Shown here: positions 1-5,559 of the stretch, piece by piece | Layout of the letters: each line of letters begins with the position of its first letter | Position numbering within the stretch: position 1 is the first letter of the stretch | Source of the DNA: Rhodospirillaceae bacterium | GTDB lineage: Bacteria; Pseudomonadota; Alphaproteobacteria; UBA8366; GCA-2717185 | Direction of reading: 5' to 3' | DNA length: 5,559 bases | Assembly (NCBI GenBank): GCA_002717185.1 | Contig: PBDC01000059.1 | Coordinates: 1-5,559, forward strand | The notes under the pieces: generated by a model | What the model saw: only the letters and a program-made list of their open reading frames with translations | The model's database searches: none | What the model was told of the DNA's origin: nothing | Translations under genes and position numbers: made by a program

Positions 1-130
1 TGACAGGATATACCGGGCCCGCGAAGCCAAACCGCTTCAGTGATTCGATGATGTCGCCGCCAACCGAAGGTCGGGTTGATGCCCCTAGGACGGCGACTGA
101 TTTAGGTTCGAATAGTGGTTGGAGATTCAT
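1..130 (-). CDS. Acyl-CoA synthetase (NDP-forming), N-terminal fragment cut by the left window edge
   Basis: Only the first 43 codons are present. They read MNLQPLFEPKSVAVLGAS, then a short loop with SVGG, then FGFAGPVYPV. This is the start of the CoA-binding Rossmann domain of the NDP-forming acyl-CoA synthetase family (acetate--CoA ligase family, related to succinyl-CoA synthetase alpha). The family joins a carboxylic acid to CoA using ATP or GTP in the cytoplasm. The nucleotide-binding turn is VLGAS at residues 14-18, and PVYPV marks the next strand. The ATG at 130 is preceded by GAGG eight bases upstream. The frame stays open upstream of it to beyond 186, so a longer N terminus is possible, but family members usually start a few residues before this turn. 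The gene lies 55 bases downstream of the broken YkvA-like gene on the same strand. The catalytic histidine and ATP-grasp domains lie outside the window, so activity and substrate cannot be judged. Confidence 0.8.
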   Translation of the reverse strand, partial: MNLQPLFEPKSVAVLGASTRPSVGGDIIESLKRFGFAGPVYPV

Positions 131-185
131 CAGGTGGGCCTCGTATTGCTCAGGGCCTTTAGTTTTCGTCAAATTTGGCGTCGGC

Positions 186-567
186 TCAAGCAGCGCGCGA
201 GGAATATTCCTCGGTTTCTGTCTTCCGCTGTTCGAAGGTGTCGTCGGCCTGAATTCGATGATTATCAGTGATGGGGCTAATGACCGCTTTCCTGGCCGCC
301 AAAAAGATGGCTGCGTCATCGGTGAAGCCGAGCCCCAGGAGAACGTCTGTTGCAGTACGAAGTAGGCAAGCGTACAAATCAGGCTCGCTTTAACTCGTGC
401 CGGTGTCACAGGATCCCGTGCGCAGTTCTAGTCGGCGGCGGCCTCACGAACGAAGTTGATGTTTCAGACGGCACAGGACGGACCTTGGTCCACAGTCCAG
501 CTCGAACCAATTTTTTTAGGATCTCGTAGTCGCGCAGGTTAAACCGCCGCCGGCGGTTGGCTATCAT
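186..567 (-). pseudogene. Frameshifted YkvA/DUF1232-family membrane protein
   Basis: Reading from the ATG at 567 (AAGG lies just upstream) gives a basic N terminus (NRRRRF) and then KKLVRAGLWTKVR, as in the pre-domain helix of DUF1232 proteins. After a frameshift near 460-480 a second frame gives INFVREAAAD, a TAG at 430-428 where the family has an aromatic residue, then CARDPVTPARVKASL and LAYFVL. This is the DP-TP-VK-AYFVLP core of DUF1232. Near 352 the frame shifts again, and restoring one C would turn the text into LPTDV. The usual IPDF residues before LLGLGFTDDAA are missing (12 bases). The third frame runs through GLGFTDDAA and ITDNHR to the stop at 186. The family is a small membrane-associated protein of unknown role. 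At least two frameshifts and one nonsense codon make a working product very unlikely. It diverges from the dehydrogenase at 636, so the 68 bases between them must hold both promoters; I could not pick convincing boxes. Confidence 0.75.
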
Positions 568-635
568 GCAACCTTATATGGTGAGGGTCGAGGCGATCTG
601 CTATATCCGGCGCCGAAATACAGGGAGATGGGACC

Positions 636-1397
636 ATGGACGTACAGGGAACCTCGGCTATCGTAACTGGCGGTGCCTCCGGCCTGGGGGCTGGGACCGC
701 GCGGGCGCTAGCAGCAGCAGGCGTGAAAGTCGCGATTTTTGACATGAATATGGACTCGGCAAACGAGGTTGCCGTGGAGATCGGCGGGATGGCGATCGAA
801 TGTGACGTGTCAGACGCTAGTAGTACCGTGGCCGCCGTCTCGGCCGCGCGCGAAGCGCAGGGTGTGGCCGCGATCTGTGTTAACTGCGCCGGAATTGGGA
901 CAGCGCATCGCATCGTCGGTCGGGAGGGACCCGTGGATCTGGAAATTTACGCGAAAGTCATCAATGTCAATCTGATCGGGACGTTCAATGTACTGCGCCT
1001 GGCGGCGGCGAATATGGCAGAGCGTGAGCCGAACGATGACGGTGAAAGGGGCATCATCATCAACACGGCATCGGTGGCCGCCTACGAGGGGCAGATAGGC
1101 CAGGCCGCTTACTCATCCTCTAAAGGTGGCATCGTTGGCCTGACCCTGCCGGCCGCTCGGGAGTTCGCGCGTAGCGGGATTCGTGTCCTTGCGATTGCAC
1201 CTGGCCTGTTTGCCACGCCGATGCTTCTCAGAATGCCGCCGGAAATTCAAGACAATTTGGCCGCTACATTACCTTTTCCGTCCCGCTTCGGGACACCGGA
1301 AGAGTATGCGAAACTGGTGATGCATATGATCGACAATCCGATCCTGAATGGTGAGGTGGTTCGCCTTGACAGCGGCATCCGCCTCGCACCCCGCTAA
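636..1397 (+). CDS. HSD10-like short-chain dehydrogenase/reductase (NAD-dependent 3-hydroxyacyl-CoA dehydrogenase type)
   Basis: This is an intact 253-residue classical short-chain dehydrogenase, the normal family length. The cofactor turn TGGASGLG occupies residues 11-18. Asp36 at the end of the second strand favours NAD over NADP, and CDVSD (56-60) and NCAG (83-86) follow. The catalytic set is Asn112, Ser146, Tyr159 and Lys163 (YSSSK). The PGLFATPM segment and the C-terminal [12 protein letters not shown] resemble 17-beta-HSD10 / 3-hydroxy-2-methylbutyryl-CoA dehydrogenase proteins, which oxidise 3-hydroxyacyl-CoA esters in fatty-acid and isoleucine breakdown. The acyl-CoA ligase fragment nearby fits acyl-CoA metabolism, but the two genes are on opposite strands. 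GGGAG at 623-627 sits eight bases before the ATG. The family and fold are secure from visible motifs. The exact substrate is inferred from the HSD10-like tail and could be another hydroxyacyl-CoA or alcohol. Confidence 0.96.
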   Translation: MDVQGTSAIVTGGASGLGAGTARALAAAGVKVAIFDMNMDSANEVAVEIGGMAIECDVSDASSTVAAVSAAREAQGVAAICVNCAGIGTAHRIVGREGPVDLEIYAKVINVNLIGTFNVLRLAAANMAEREPNDDGERGIIINTASVAAYEGQIGQAAYSSSKGGIVGLTLPAAREFARSGIRVLAIAPGLFATPMLLRMPPEIQDNLAATLPFPSRFGTPEEYAKLVMHMIDNPILNGEVVRLDSGIRLAPR

Positions 1398-1484
1398 GCA
1401 CAGTAAAGGTGGTTGTTTGGCAACGGGGCCCATCCGCAGTTTTATTTTGGCTCATGTTTTCGATATTTTACGCCGCCGCTGGCT

Positions 1485-1499
1485 TGGGAAGCTTTCCCA
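1485..1499. repeat. Short perfect inverted repeat downstream of the dehydrogenase
   Basis: TGGGAA and TTCCCA are separated by GCT, giving a six-base-pair hairpin in the 153-base space between the dehydrogenase stop and the end of the Sel1 pseudogene. No run of T follows it on either strand (on plus the next bases are TGAGAAAAAAC), so it is not a canonical intrinsic terminator. It could still be a weak 3' end structure for the two convergent genes, or chance. The rest of 1398-1550 shows no gene that I can support. Confidence 0.25.
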
Positions 1500-1550
1500 T
1501 GAGAAAAAACTGAACGACGCTGGTTACACCTTGTGCCTTGCTAGCGCGCA

Positions 1551-2382
1551 TTACCGTATGGAAATTGCCGCGCACAATTTCTTGGCAATGTCTTTGGCGT
1601 GCGCTTGAACATTGGACGGCGGCGACGCTAGGAGCGCGTCACGCGTTTTTAACGCTGGATGATATCTTTGCTCTGCTGCAATCGAGAGCCATGCCGCTGC
1701 CCGGGCCTCATTTAGCTCGAATCCGCGACCTAACGCATAGAACGTGGCTAATAATAGCTGTGCTGGTGCGTGATGTTGATGCGCTGCCACCAGACACCAG
1801 CCTGTGGCATCCTGAAAGTTCTGCGCTACGCCACGACCATCCAACAACAATTCGCACAACGCGTGCTGTGCCGCGGGTAGCTCTGCTTGTGCTGCGCGAA
1901 TGTAGAGGTCAATCGCACCGCGCAGGTCAGGCGGTACACCTCGCCTTTCTCGAGTAACAGGCCCAACTGAAACATAGTGTCGACGACGCCTTGAACTACA
2001 GCTCTCCGTAGCTACTTAACCGTTTCGCGTTTGTCAGTTTGTTGGCGGAGCGCGAGGCCGACAGCATATTGTGCTTTTGCATGACCTTGCTCGGCTGCTT
2101 GGCGAAACCAATGCACGGCTCGCTGCGGATCTCGCAATACGCCTCGGCCTTCGCCCTCAAAAAGAAGACTAGATGAAATTGTGCAGGGGCGTGGCCCGCC
2201 TCTGCAGCGTGGGCGATGAGATCGGCACCGTCGCGCTGGTGTTTGTCCTGAGTAGACTCGCTCAGAACTGTTTGGCCTCGTGCGTATAGTGCTGCGTCAT
2301 TTTCGGCCGCTATGACGGGGTAAATAGCAGCCCTTAGTAAGACCAGCGCCGCGCCGGCAGACCACACTTGCCCAGATGTCAC
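1551..2382 (-). pseudogene. Exported Sel1-repeat (tetratricopeptide-like) protein broken by two 1-base deletions and a nonsense codon
   Basis: From a GTG at 2382 the text reads a signal-peptide-like stretch (AALVLL, later VIAAEN) and then Sel1 repeats with the typical AAEAGHAPAQFHL ending. At about 2168 the frame slips; adding one G restores HLGLLFEGEGRGV and the next repeat, HWFRQAAEQGHAKAQYAVG. A TAG at 2014-2012 interrupts the same frame, which then continues through MFQLGLLLEKGE. At about 1940 the frame slips again; adding one G gives GVPPDLRGAIDLYIRAA. The last frame carries LLLDGRGVAQNF, HHAPAQLLL, ARAAAWLSIAAEQ and a C-terminal helix, ending at 1551. Restored, the protein would be about 278 residues with four to five repeats, normal for small periplasmic Sel1 proteins, which act as protein-protein scaffolds. 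The lesions are few and the text between them is well kept, so inactivation looks recent. The start has a poor ribosome site, and its GTG overlaps the TGA of a short upstream reading. Confidence 0.9.
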
Positions 2383-2473
2383 GAGCCGATTCGGTGCTTT
2401 GTTTCTGCCAGTGCCTCGGCCGCCAGCTCATTTTAGATGGTGGCGATATTCTGTGTTTCGACCAGTAGACGTT

Positions 2474-2770
2474 TTATGACGGCGTTTTCAGTACGTCGAT
2501 AAATAACGCCAGTGCGATGTCACGTTCGCTTAGGCCATCGCAATCATGTGTTGATAGGGTGATTTGGACCAGACCGTAGACATTAAACCATTCTGGGTGA
2601 TGATTTATTTTTTCAGCCTGTAGAGCAATCTGGTTCATAAAACCCCAGGCTGCATTAAAATTGTCGAATTGAAATTTTTTTTCGATCGCATCGCGATTTG
2701 ACACTTCACGCCAGCCGTCTAGCTTTGCCAAAGCCTTTACCCGCGCGTCGCTGCTCAATTTCTTAACCAT
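2474..2770 (-). CDS. phhB: 4a-hydroxytetrahydrobiopterin dehydratase (pterin-4a-carbinolamine dehydratase)
   Basis: This is an intact 98-residue protein of the PCD/DCoH family, at family length. The enzyme dehydrates 4a-hydroxy-tetrahydropterin, the by-product of phenylalanine hydroxylase, so that quinonoid dihydropterin can be recycled; some bacterial homologues serve other pterin or molybdopterin roles. The active-site signature is visible as [11 protein letters not shown] (His57, His58) and [16 protein letters not shown] (His75), preceded by the usual GWREV and F-FNAAWGFM helix-strand elements. The start at 2770 is chosen because GGGAG lies five bases upstream and [10 protein letters not shown] aligns with normal family N termini. 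A longer in-frame start at 2842 would add 24 residues not typical of the family. No phenylalanine hydroxylase gene is in the window. The Sel1 pseudogene follows 91 bases downstream on the same strand. Expression from a promoter in the divergent spacer 2843-2974 is likely. Confidence 0.96.
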   Translation of the reverse strand: MVKKLSSDARVKALAKLDGWREVSNRDAIEKKFQFDNFNAAWGFMNQIALQAEKINHHPEWFNVYGLVQITLSTHDCDGLSERDIALALFIDVLKTPS

Positions 2771-2775
2771 GCTAA

Positions 2776-2780
2776 CTCCC
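2776..2780 (-). promoter_or_regulatory. phhB: Ribosome binding site that sets the dehydratase start
   Basis: GGGAG read on the minus strand, five bases before the ATG at 2770. It decides between this start and the in-frame ATG at 2842. The latter has a GAGGAG too, but 13 bases away, which is longer than usual. Confidence 0.6.
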
Positions 2781-2868
2781 GTAGCCGCCGGATCGCCCTG
2801 GAGCAGACCAGCGAATGTTGGAATCGCTAGTAGGCGTTCCATCAGTCGCGTGAATCTCCTCTTATTTC

Positions 2869-2894
2869 CAACAGTATATAGGGTTCAACAGTAT
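2869..2894. repeat. Direct repeat CAACAGTAT x2 in the divergent spacer
   Basis: CAACAGTAT occurs at 2869-2877 and again at 2886-2894, a 17-base period. The copies lie upstream of the dehydratase on one side and the metallopeptidase pseudogene on the other. On the minus strand the copies read ATACTGTTG and flank a TATACT that could be a -10 box. The repeat could be a small regulator site or chance. I found no convincing -35 box. Confidence 0.2.
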
Positions 2895-2974
2895 GGTAGG
2901 AACTTTGTCCGATTCCCTTTCAGTTTGATCTTATTTAGCAAGGTGGCTGCAGCGGCCCTATCGTTCTGCTGGCT

Positions 2975-3343
2975 ATGATGTTCCAAAAAGTACCTTCTCT
3001 TACAGATATCAAGGCGTTTGCCAATAAGCGGTGGTGGGCCGTTCCGGATCTAACGTTTCCCGCTCGAGGACGTCTGCCATAAAATGAAGTAGGAGAGTCC
3101 ATTTGGTTTGCTCGGTTCGTGACAGGGACCGATATTATTGAAAGTAGCGTGATGGATCTGGGCGACGAGGTCGATATGGTATTCCTTTTCTGGCATCTGG
3201 CCCTCGAGATTGTTGTGAATATTAAGAGTATTTTGGCGGATCTAGTGCGTTACGCCCTGATCCATGGCATCGGCCATCATTGCAGTTTCTCTGACACTGA
3301 TATTGAGGCGTTGGAACGGGAAGCTGATGCTGAGGACTGCTAG
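2975..3343 (+). pseudogene. Decayed minimal-MMP-like zinc metallopeptidase, catalytic glutamate lost
   Basis: Starting at the tandem ATG codons 2975/2978, the text PSLTDIKAFANK then AVPD matches the N terminus of the small (about 120-130 residue) zincin-like family related to archaemetzincin-type minimal MMPs. A frameshift with loss of the RCGDVVIRV region follows near 3065. The next frame gives EDV, a TAG at 3090-3092, ESPFGLLG and a TGA at 3120-3122, then QG; the family has ESPFDLLGLYQG here. A further shift near 3125-3130 returns to SVMDLGDEVDMVFLF, LADLVRYALIHGIGHH and FSDTDIEALE, ending at the TAG 3341-3343. The zinc motif is HGIGHH (3263-3280) instead of HEIGHH, so the general-base glutamate is gone as well as the frame. 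The family normally acts as a cytoplasmic zinc protease of poorly known role. The amount of damage suggests older decay than in the Sel1 gene. It converges on the glycosylase gene 53 bases away. Confidence 0.85.
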
Positions 3344-3361
3344 ATTAGGCTAATGGCTTTC

Positions 3362-3383
3362 TAGATCCGACTTTCGGAATCTA
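3362..3383. repeat. Imperfect inverted repeat between the metallopeptidase pseudogene and the glycosylase
   Basis: TAGATCCGA and TCGGAATCTA can pair with a single-base bulge around a CTT loop, a nine-base-pair stem in the 53-base convergent spacer. Seven A residues follow on the plus strand (equivalently T residues precede it on minus). That is the wrong arrangement for an intrinsic terminator of either gene. It may still serve as a transcript-end barrier. Confidence 0.35.
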
Positions 3384-3396
3384 AAAAAATGCGAAA

Positions 3397-4002
3397 TCAG
3401 TTTGAGAGCAAGGCGTGTACGCGTGATCGTAACTCGGGCACGATTTCGGCCTCGAACCAGGAGTTTTGGCGCCTCCAATGCAGGTTTCGCCAGCTCGGGT
3501 GCGGTAAAGGCAGATAGCTTGGCTCGTAGTCCTGCCATGCTGCCACCGTGTCAGTCAGTGACCGTTTTTTTTCTTTCGCCAGATAGCGCGCCTGCGCATA
3601 CATTCCGATCAGCAGAGTGAGCTTTATATTTGGGAGTTGCGCCAGAAGTGCCGCGTGCCAAGTGTTAGCGCATTCCGGTCGAGGTGGATTGTCGCCGCCG
3701 TGGGGGTTGACGCCGGGATAGCAGAATCCCATCGGGACAATGGCGAAGTATGACTCGTCGTAGAAGGTGGCCTTGTCGACATCTAGCCATTCGCGCAACA
3801 CATCGCCGCTGCGGTCGTTCCAAGGGATGCCAGTTTCATGCACCCTGGTTCCTGGGGCTTGGCCGATGATGAGAATTTGACTGGACGGCTGCGCCCGCAC
3901 TATGGGTCGCGGTCCCAGCGGCAGGACGGCTTCGCAGAGCTGGCACTCACGCACGCGAGCCAGCAGTGTTTCCAGTTTTTCGGGATTAGTCGCTCCAGTC
4001 AT
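3397..4002 (-). CDS. Uracil-DNA glycosylase family protein (iron-sulfur, family-4-like)
   Basis: This is an intact 201-residue member of the COG1573-like uracil-DNA glycosylase superfamily, at family length. Motif 1 is seen as IIGQAPGTRVHETGIPW (residues about 45-61), with the conserved DRSGDVLREWL just after. The C-terminal catalytic motif appears as LPLPHPSWRN near residues 167-176. Four cysteines in the order expected for a 4Fe-4S cluster are present: CQLC near the N terminus, then GFCYPG, then PRPEC. Such enzymes excise uracil or related bases from DNA in the cytoplasm; the exact base specificity of this subgroup is not settled by sequence alone. The start ATG at 4002 has a weak ribosome site, but it overlaps by four bases (ATGA) the stop of an upstream reading, which suggests that it was once translationally coupled to an upstream gene. 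The opening TGATNPEKLETLLARVREC is a normal N terminus for the family. Confidence 0.92.
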   Translation of the reverse strand: MTGATNPEKLETLLARVRECQLCEAVLPLGPRPIVRAQPSSQILIIGQAPGTRVHETGIPWNDRSGDVLREWLDVDKATFYDESYFAIVPMGFCYPGVNPHGGDNPPRPECANTWHAALLAQLPNIKLTLLIGMYAQARYLAKEKKRSLTDTVAAWQDYEPSYLPLPHPSWRNLHWRRQNSWFEAEIVPELRSRVHALLSN

Positions 4003-4509
4003 GACCCGATAGATGATATACGGAATGGGCGATGTAAAATATTCTTTTCGTTTTCAGTGAGAAGATCTGCGGCCTTACCTCGGTTGAAGACTGGTATTGC
4101 TGCAAGGTTGCGGCCGTAAGGCTAGCTGACCGCGTAGAGGCCAACTCGGTTGGTATCGGGCAAGGCCTTAATTTCATGGCGTTGCAGGGGTAGTAGCTTG
4201 GCCAAGACGATTTCGCGTAGTTCGACCAGCTGTGCGCCAGGGATCGGAGCAGTTTAGATAATTTGTTCGACCTGTATCCCGATGATTGGACGGAACGGGT
4301 TTGCATGTTCCCGGAATTATCACCCGAAAACGGAAGGACCAGCGCGCTGGGCTCTTCTTTCCGCGATGCAACAGACTACAATCGGGCTCGAGATCTAATT
4401 GAAGCGGGAACGGGTGCCTAACTCGGACATGTTTGAACCTTGGTTGGCAGGCCCAGTTATTGCGGTCGGCTGACCACCTGGCTTAATTTGCCCAAATTGT
4501 TTTCATTAG
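4003..4509. other. 507-base degraded stretch without an intact gene; protein-like readings on both strands
   Basis: No intact coding region is present. Plus reading: from 4038 a frame gives EKICGLTSVED and VGIGQGLNFMALQG, broken by TAG at 4191, 4194 and 4218. It is then open for 66 codons with FDLYPDDWTERV, LGSSFRDATDYNRA and RDLIEAG, ending at TAA 4419-4421. Minus reading: between a TAA near 4257 and the TGA overlapping the glycosylase ATG, the text gives PIPGAQLVELREIVLAKL, LPDTNRVGLYAVS, a TAG, then PYGRNLAAIPVFNRGKAADL and ILHRPF. The two readings use exactly aligned antisense codons, so one is probably a shadow of the other where they overlap (4038-4256). The four-base overlap with the glycosylase favours minus. 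The longer stop-free run and slightly more G at first codon positions favour plus. KICGLT recalls phosphoribosylanthranilate isomerase, and SFRDATDYNRARDLIEAG recalls zinc alcohol dehydrogenase C termini, but neither match extends. I take it as a pseudogene remnant of unknown identity. Bases 4422-4507 show only the leader of the next gene. Confidence 0.4.
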
Positions 4510-4514
4510 GTGGG
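4508..4514 (+). promoter_or_regulatory. Ribosome binding site deciding the lactonase start
   Basis: AGGTGGG ends ten bases before the ATG at 4525. The alternative GTG at 4510 lies inside this motif and has no purine-rich site of its own, so the ATG is preferred. Confidence 0.5.
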
Positions 4515-4524
4515 ATCCCTGACT

Positions 4525-5496
4525 ATGCATCCACGACACCCCCGAAGTGCCGGTTGGCGCGAGCATCCCCGCTACCCCGACCCGCTGATCAAGGCTCTCG
4601 ACGACCGGTTCGAGACCTACCGTATTTTCAGTGCCGCTGTGGAGCGTCTTTATACAGGTTGCCGCTGGTCGGAAGGACCGGTCTGGTTTGGCGATGGGCG
4701 CTATTTGTTGTGGAGCGATATCCCGAACAATCGAATCCTTAAATGGGAGGAGGAGACTGGCAAAGTCATGACCTATCGCAAGCCGTCCGATTTTGCCAAC
4801 GGGCACACCCGTGACCGTGAGGGACGGTTGATCTCTTGTGAACATGGCGGCCGTCGCGTTTCGCGCACAGAATACGACGGTTCGGTCACGCCGGTGATGG
4901 AGAGTTGGCAGGGTAAGCGGCTCAACTCTCCAAACGATGTAGTCGTGAAATCAGACGGATCGATCTGGTTTACTGATCCGGAATTTGGCATTCTCGGCAA
5001 CTACGAAGGGCACAAAGCCGAGTCGGAGAATAGGCAGGCTGTCTACCGGGTTGATGGAGGTACAGGTGAGGCTTTTGTCGTTGCCGATGATATCCTCGGG
5101 CCGAATGGGCTGTGCTTCTCGCCGGACGAGTCGATCCTCTATATTGTCGAGTCGCGTGGCGAGCCGAACCGGAAAATCCTCGCCTACGATGTCGGTTCGG
5201 ACGGCCGTTCGATCGCTAATAAGCGTATCCACATCGATGCCGGCCCCGGCGGCACGCCGGACGGGATGCGCTGCGATATAGATGGCAACCTTTGGTGTGG
5301 CTGGGGTATGGGTAGCGAAGATCTCGACGGCGTTCTGATCGTCGCCCCAGACGGCGCTCGCATCGGCTTCATCCACCTACCAGAACGTTGCGCCAACGTA
5401 TGTTTTGGGGGCGCTAAACGTAACCGCTTGTTCATGGCGGCCAGCCAGTCTCTCTACTCGCTCTACGTAAATACTCAGGGCGTCGCTGGAGGTTAG
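4525..5496 (+). CDS. SMP-30/gluconolactonase/LRE-family lactonase
   Basis: This is an intact six-bladed beta-propeller hydrolase of 323 residues, slightly longer than many family members because of a proline- and arginine-rich N-terminal extension. The four metal and substrate residues of the SMP-30 family are visible: Glu50 in WSEGPVW, Asn137 in NSPNDVVV, Asn194 in LGPNGLCFSPDES and Asp246 in GTPDGMRCD. Blade motifs recur (DGSIWFTDPEFG, DGNLWCGWG, APDGARIG), and the tail MAASQSLYSLYVNT is the usual family C terminus. These enzymes hydrolyse aldonolactones such as glucono-1,5-lactone using a divalent metal; related members act on other lactones or organophosphates. No signal peptide is seen, so it is probably cytoplasmic. 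No sugar dehydrogenase or transporter lies in the window, so the physiological substrate is open. It ends three bases from the stop of a convergent gene. Confidence 0.95.
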   Translation: MHPRHPRSAGWREHPRYPDPLIKALDDRFETYRIFSAAVERLYTGCRWSEGPVWFGDGRYLLWSDIPNNRILKWEEETGKVMTYRKPSDFANGHTRDREGRLISCEHGGRRVSRTEYDGSVTPVMESWQGKRLNSPNDVVVKSDGSIWFTDPEFGILGNYEGHKAESENRQAVYRVDGGTGEAFVVADDILGPNGLCFSPDESILYIVESRGEPNRKILAYDVGSDGRSIANKRIHIDAGPGGTPDGMRCDIDGNLWCGWGMGSEDLDGVLIVAPDGARIGFIHLPERCANVCFGGAKRNRLFMAASQSLYSLYVNTQGVAGG

Positions 5497-5499
5497 AGC

Positions 5500-5559
5500 T
5501 TATCCCTGCCGCTTATCGTACTCTGGTAAATCGTCGACGATCTCGTGCCAGGGAGTATT
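5500..5559 (-). CDS. C-terminal 19 codons of an unrecognised gene cut by the right edge
   Basis: Reading minus from the window edge gives TPWHEIVDDLPEYDKRQG followed by TAA at 5502-5500. The stretch has no stop and an acidic, well-structured look typical of a real C terminus. Its stop abuts the lactonase stop (5494-5496) tail to tail. I do not recognise the family and would not name a function from so little sequence. Coding status is inferred only from the openness and the tight convergent spacing. Confidence 0.4.
   Translation of the reverse strand, partial: NTPWHEIVDDLPEYDKRQG

Noticed and set aside
48..365. 105-codon plus-strand reading at the left end
   Set aside because: It lies antisense to the acyl-CoA synthetase start and the YkvA remnant, whose family motifs are recognisable; its own translation resembles nothing.
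539..913. 124-codon minus-strand reading over the dehydrogenase start
   Set aside because: Shadow of the dehydrogenase coding frame; alanine- and serine-rich text without motifs.
1398..1530. Plus-strand reading after the dehydrogenase with a hydrophobic run (SAVLFWLMFSIFYAAAG)
   Set aside because: It is short, has no ribosome site and no family resemblance; probably chance in an AT-richer spacer.
1538..1957. 139-codon plus-strand reading
   Set aside because: Antisense to the Sel1 pseudogene, whose repeats are unmistakable on minus.
4059..4091. Phosphoribosylanthranilate isomerase (TrpF) start, from EKICGLTSVED
   Set aside because: Only the first eleven residues fit; the following text lacks the expected glycine-rich GFVF and SPR motifs, so the match is likely chance.
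4483..4845. 120-codon minus-strand reading over the lactonase start
   Set aside because: Shadow of the lactonase, which has all its active-site residues on plus.
4951..5376. 141-codon minus-strand reading inside the lactonase
   Set aside because: Antisense shadow in a well-conserved propeller gene; no ribosome site and no motif.
1..5559. Mobile element, CRISPR array, tRNA or toxin-antitoxin explanation for the broken genes
   Set aside because: No terminal inverted repeats, transposase text, regular spaced repeats or tRNA-like cloverleaf were seen; the lesions are point mutations and small indels, not insertions.

Overview
The window looks like chromosomal DNA from a proteobacterium, most likely an alphaproteobacterium. 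This is inferred from the protein families, their closest-looking sequence styles, and the mixture of single-gene housekeeping and catabolic enzymes; base composition is roughly balanced by eye. No mobile element, CRISPR array, tRNA or rRNA is visible. The striking property is decay: intact genes alternate with readable but broken ones, as expected of a lineage under relaxed selection (for example recent host association or a niche change). Base-calling error is a rival explanation for some of the single-base indels.

Layout, left to right. The minus strand carries the first codons of an NDP-forming acyl-CoA synthetase, cut by the left edge. Next comes a frameshifted YkvA/DUF1232 membrane-protein pseudogene (minus, 186-567). 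An intact HSD10-like short-chain dehydrogenase (plus, 636-1397) diverges from it. After a 153-base gap lies a Sel1-repeat exported-protein pseudogene (minus, 1551-2382), broken by two one-base deletions and a nonsense codon. An intact pterin-4a-carbinolamine dehydratase (minus, 2474-2770) lies upstream of it on the same strand. A divergent spacer leads to a decayed minimal-MMP-like metallopeptidase pseudogene (plus, about 2975-3343) whose HEXXH zinc motif has become HGXXH. An intact iron-sulfur-type uracil-DNA glycosylase family gene (minus, 3397-4002) converges on it.

The stretch 4003-4509 holds no intact gene, but both strands give protein-like readings interrupted by stops; I could not assign it. 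It is followed by an intact SMP-30/gluconolactonase-type lactonase (plus, 4525-5496). That gene converges, with only 3 bases between stop codons, on the last 19 codons of an unrecognised minus-strand gene cut by the right edge.

Functionally the intact genes do not form one pathway. They are a beta-oxidation or branched-chain acyl-CoA type dehydrogenase next to an acyl-CoA ligase, a pterin-recycling enzyme, a DNA-repair glycosylase and a sugar-lactone hydrolase. I see no coherent undescribed system here. The main value of the window is the well-preserved record of gene inactivation.
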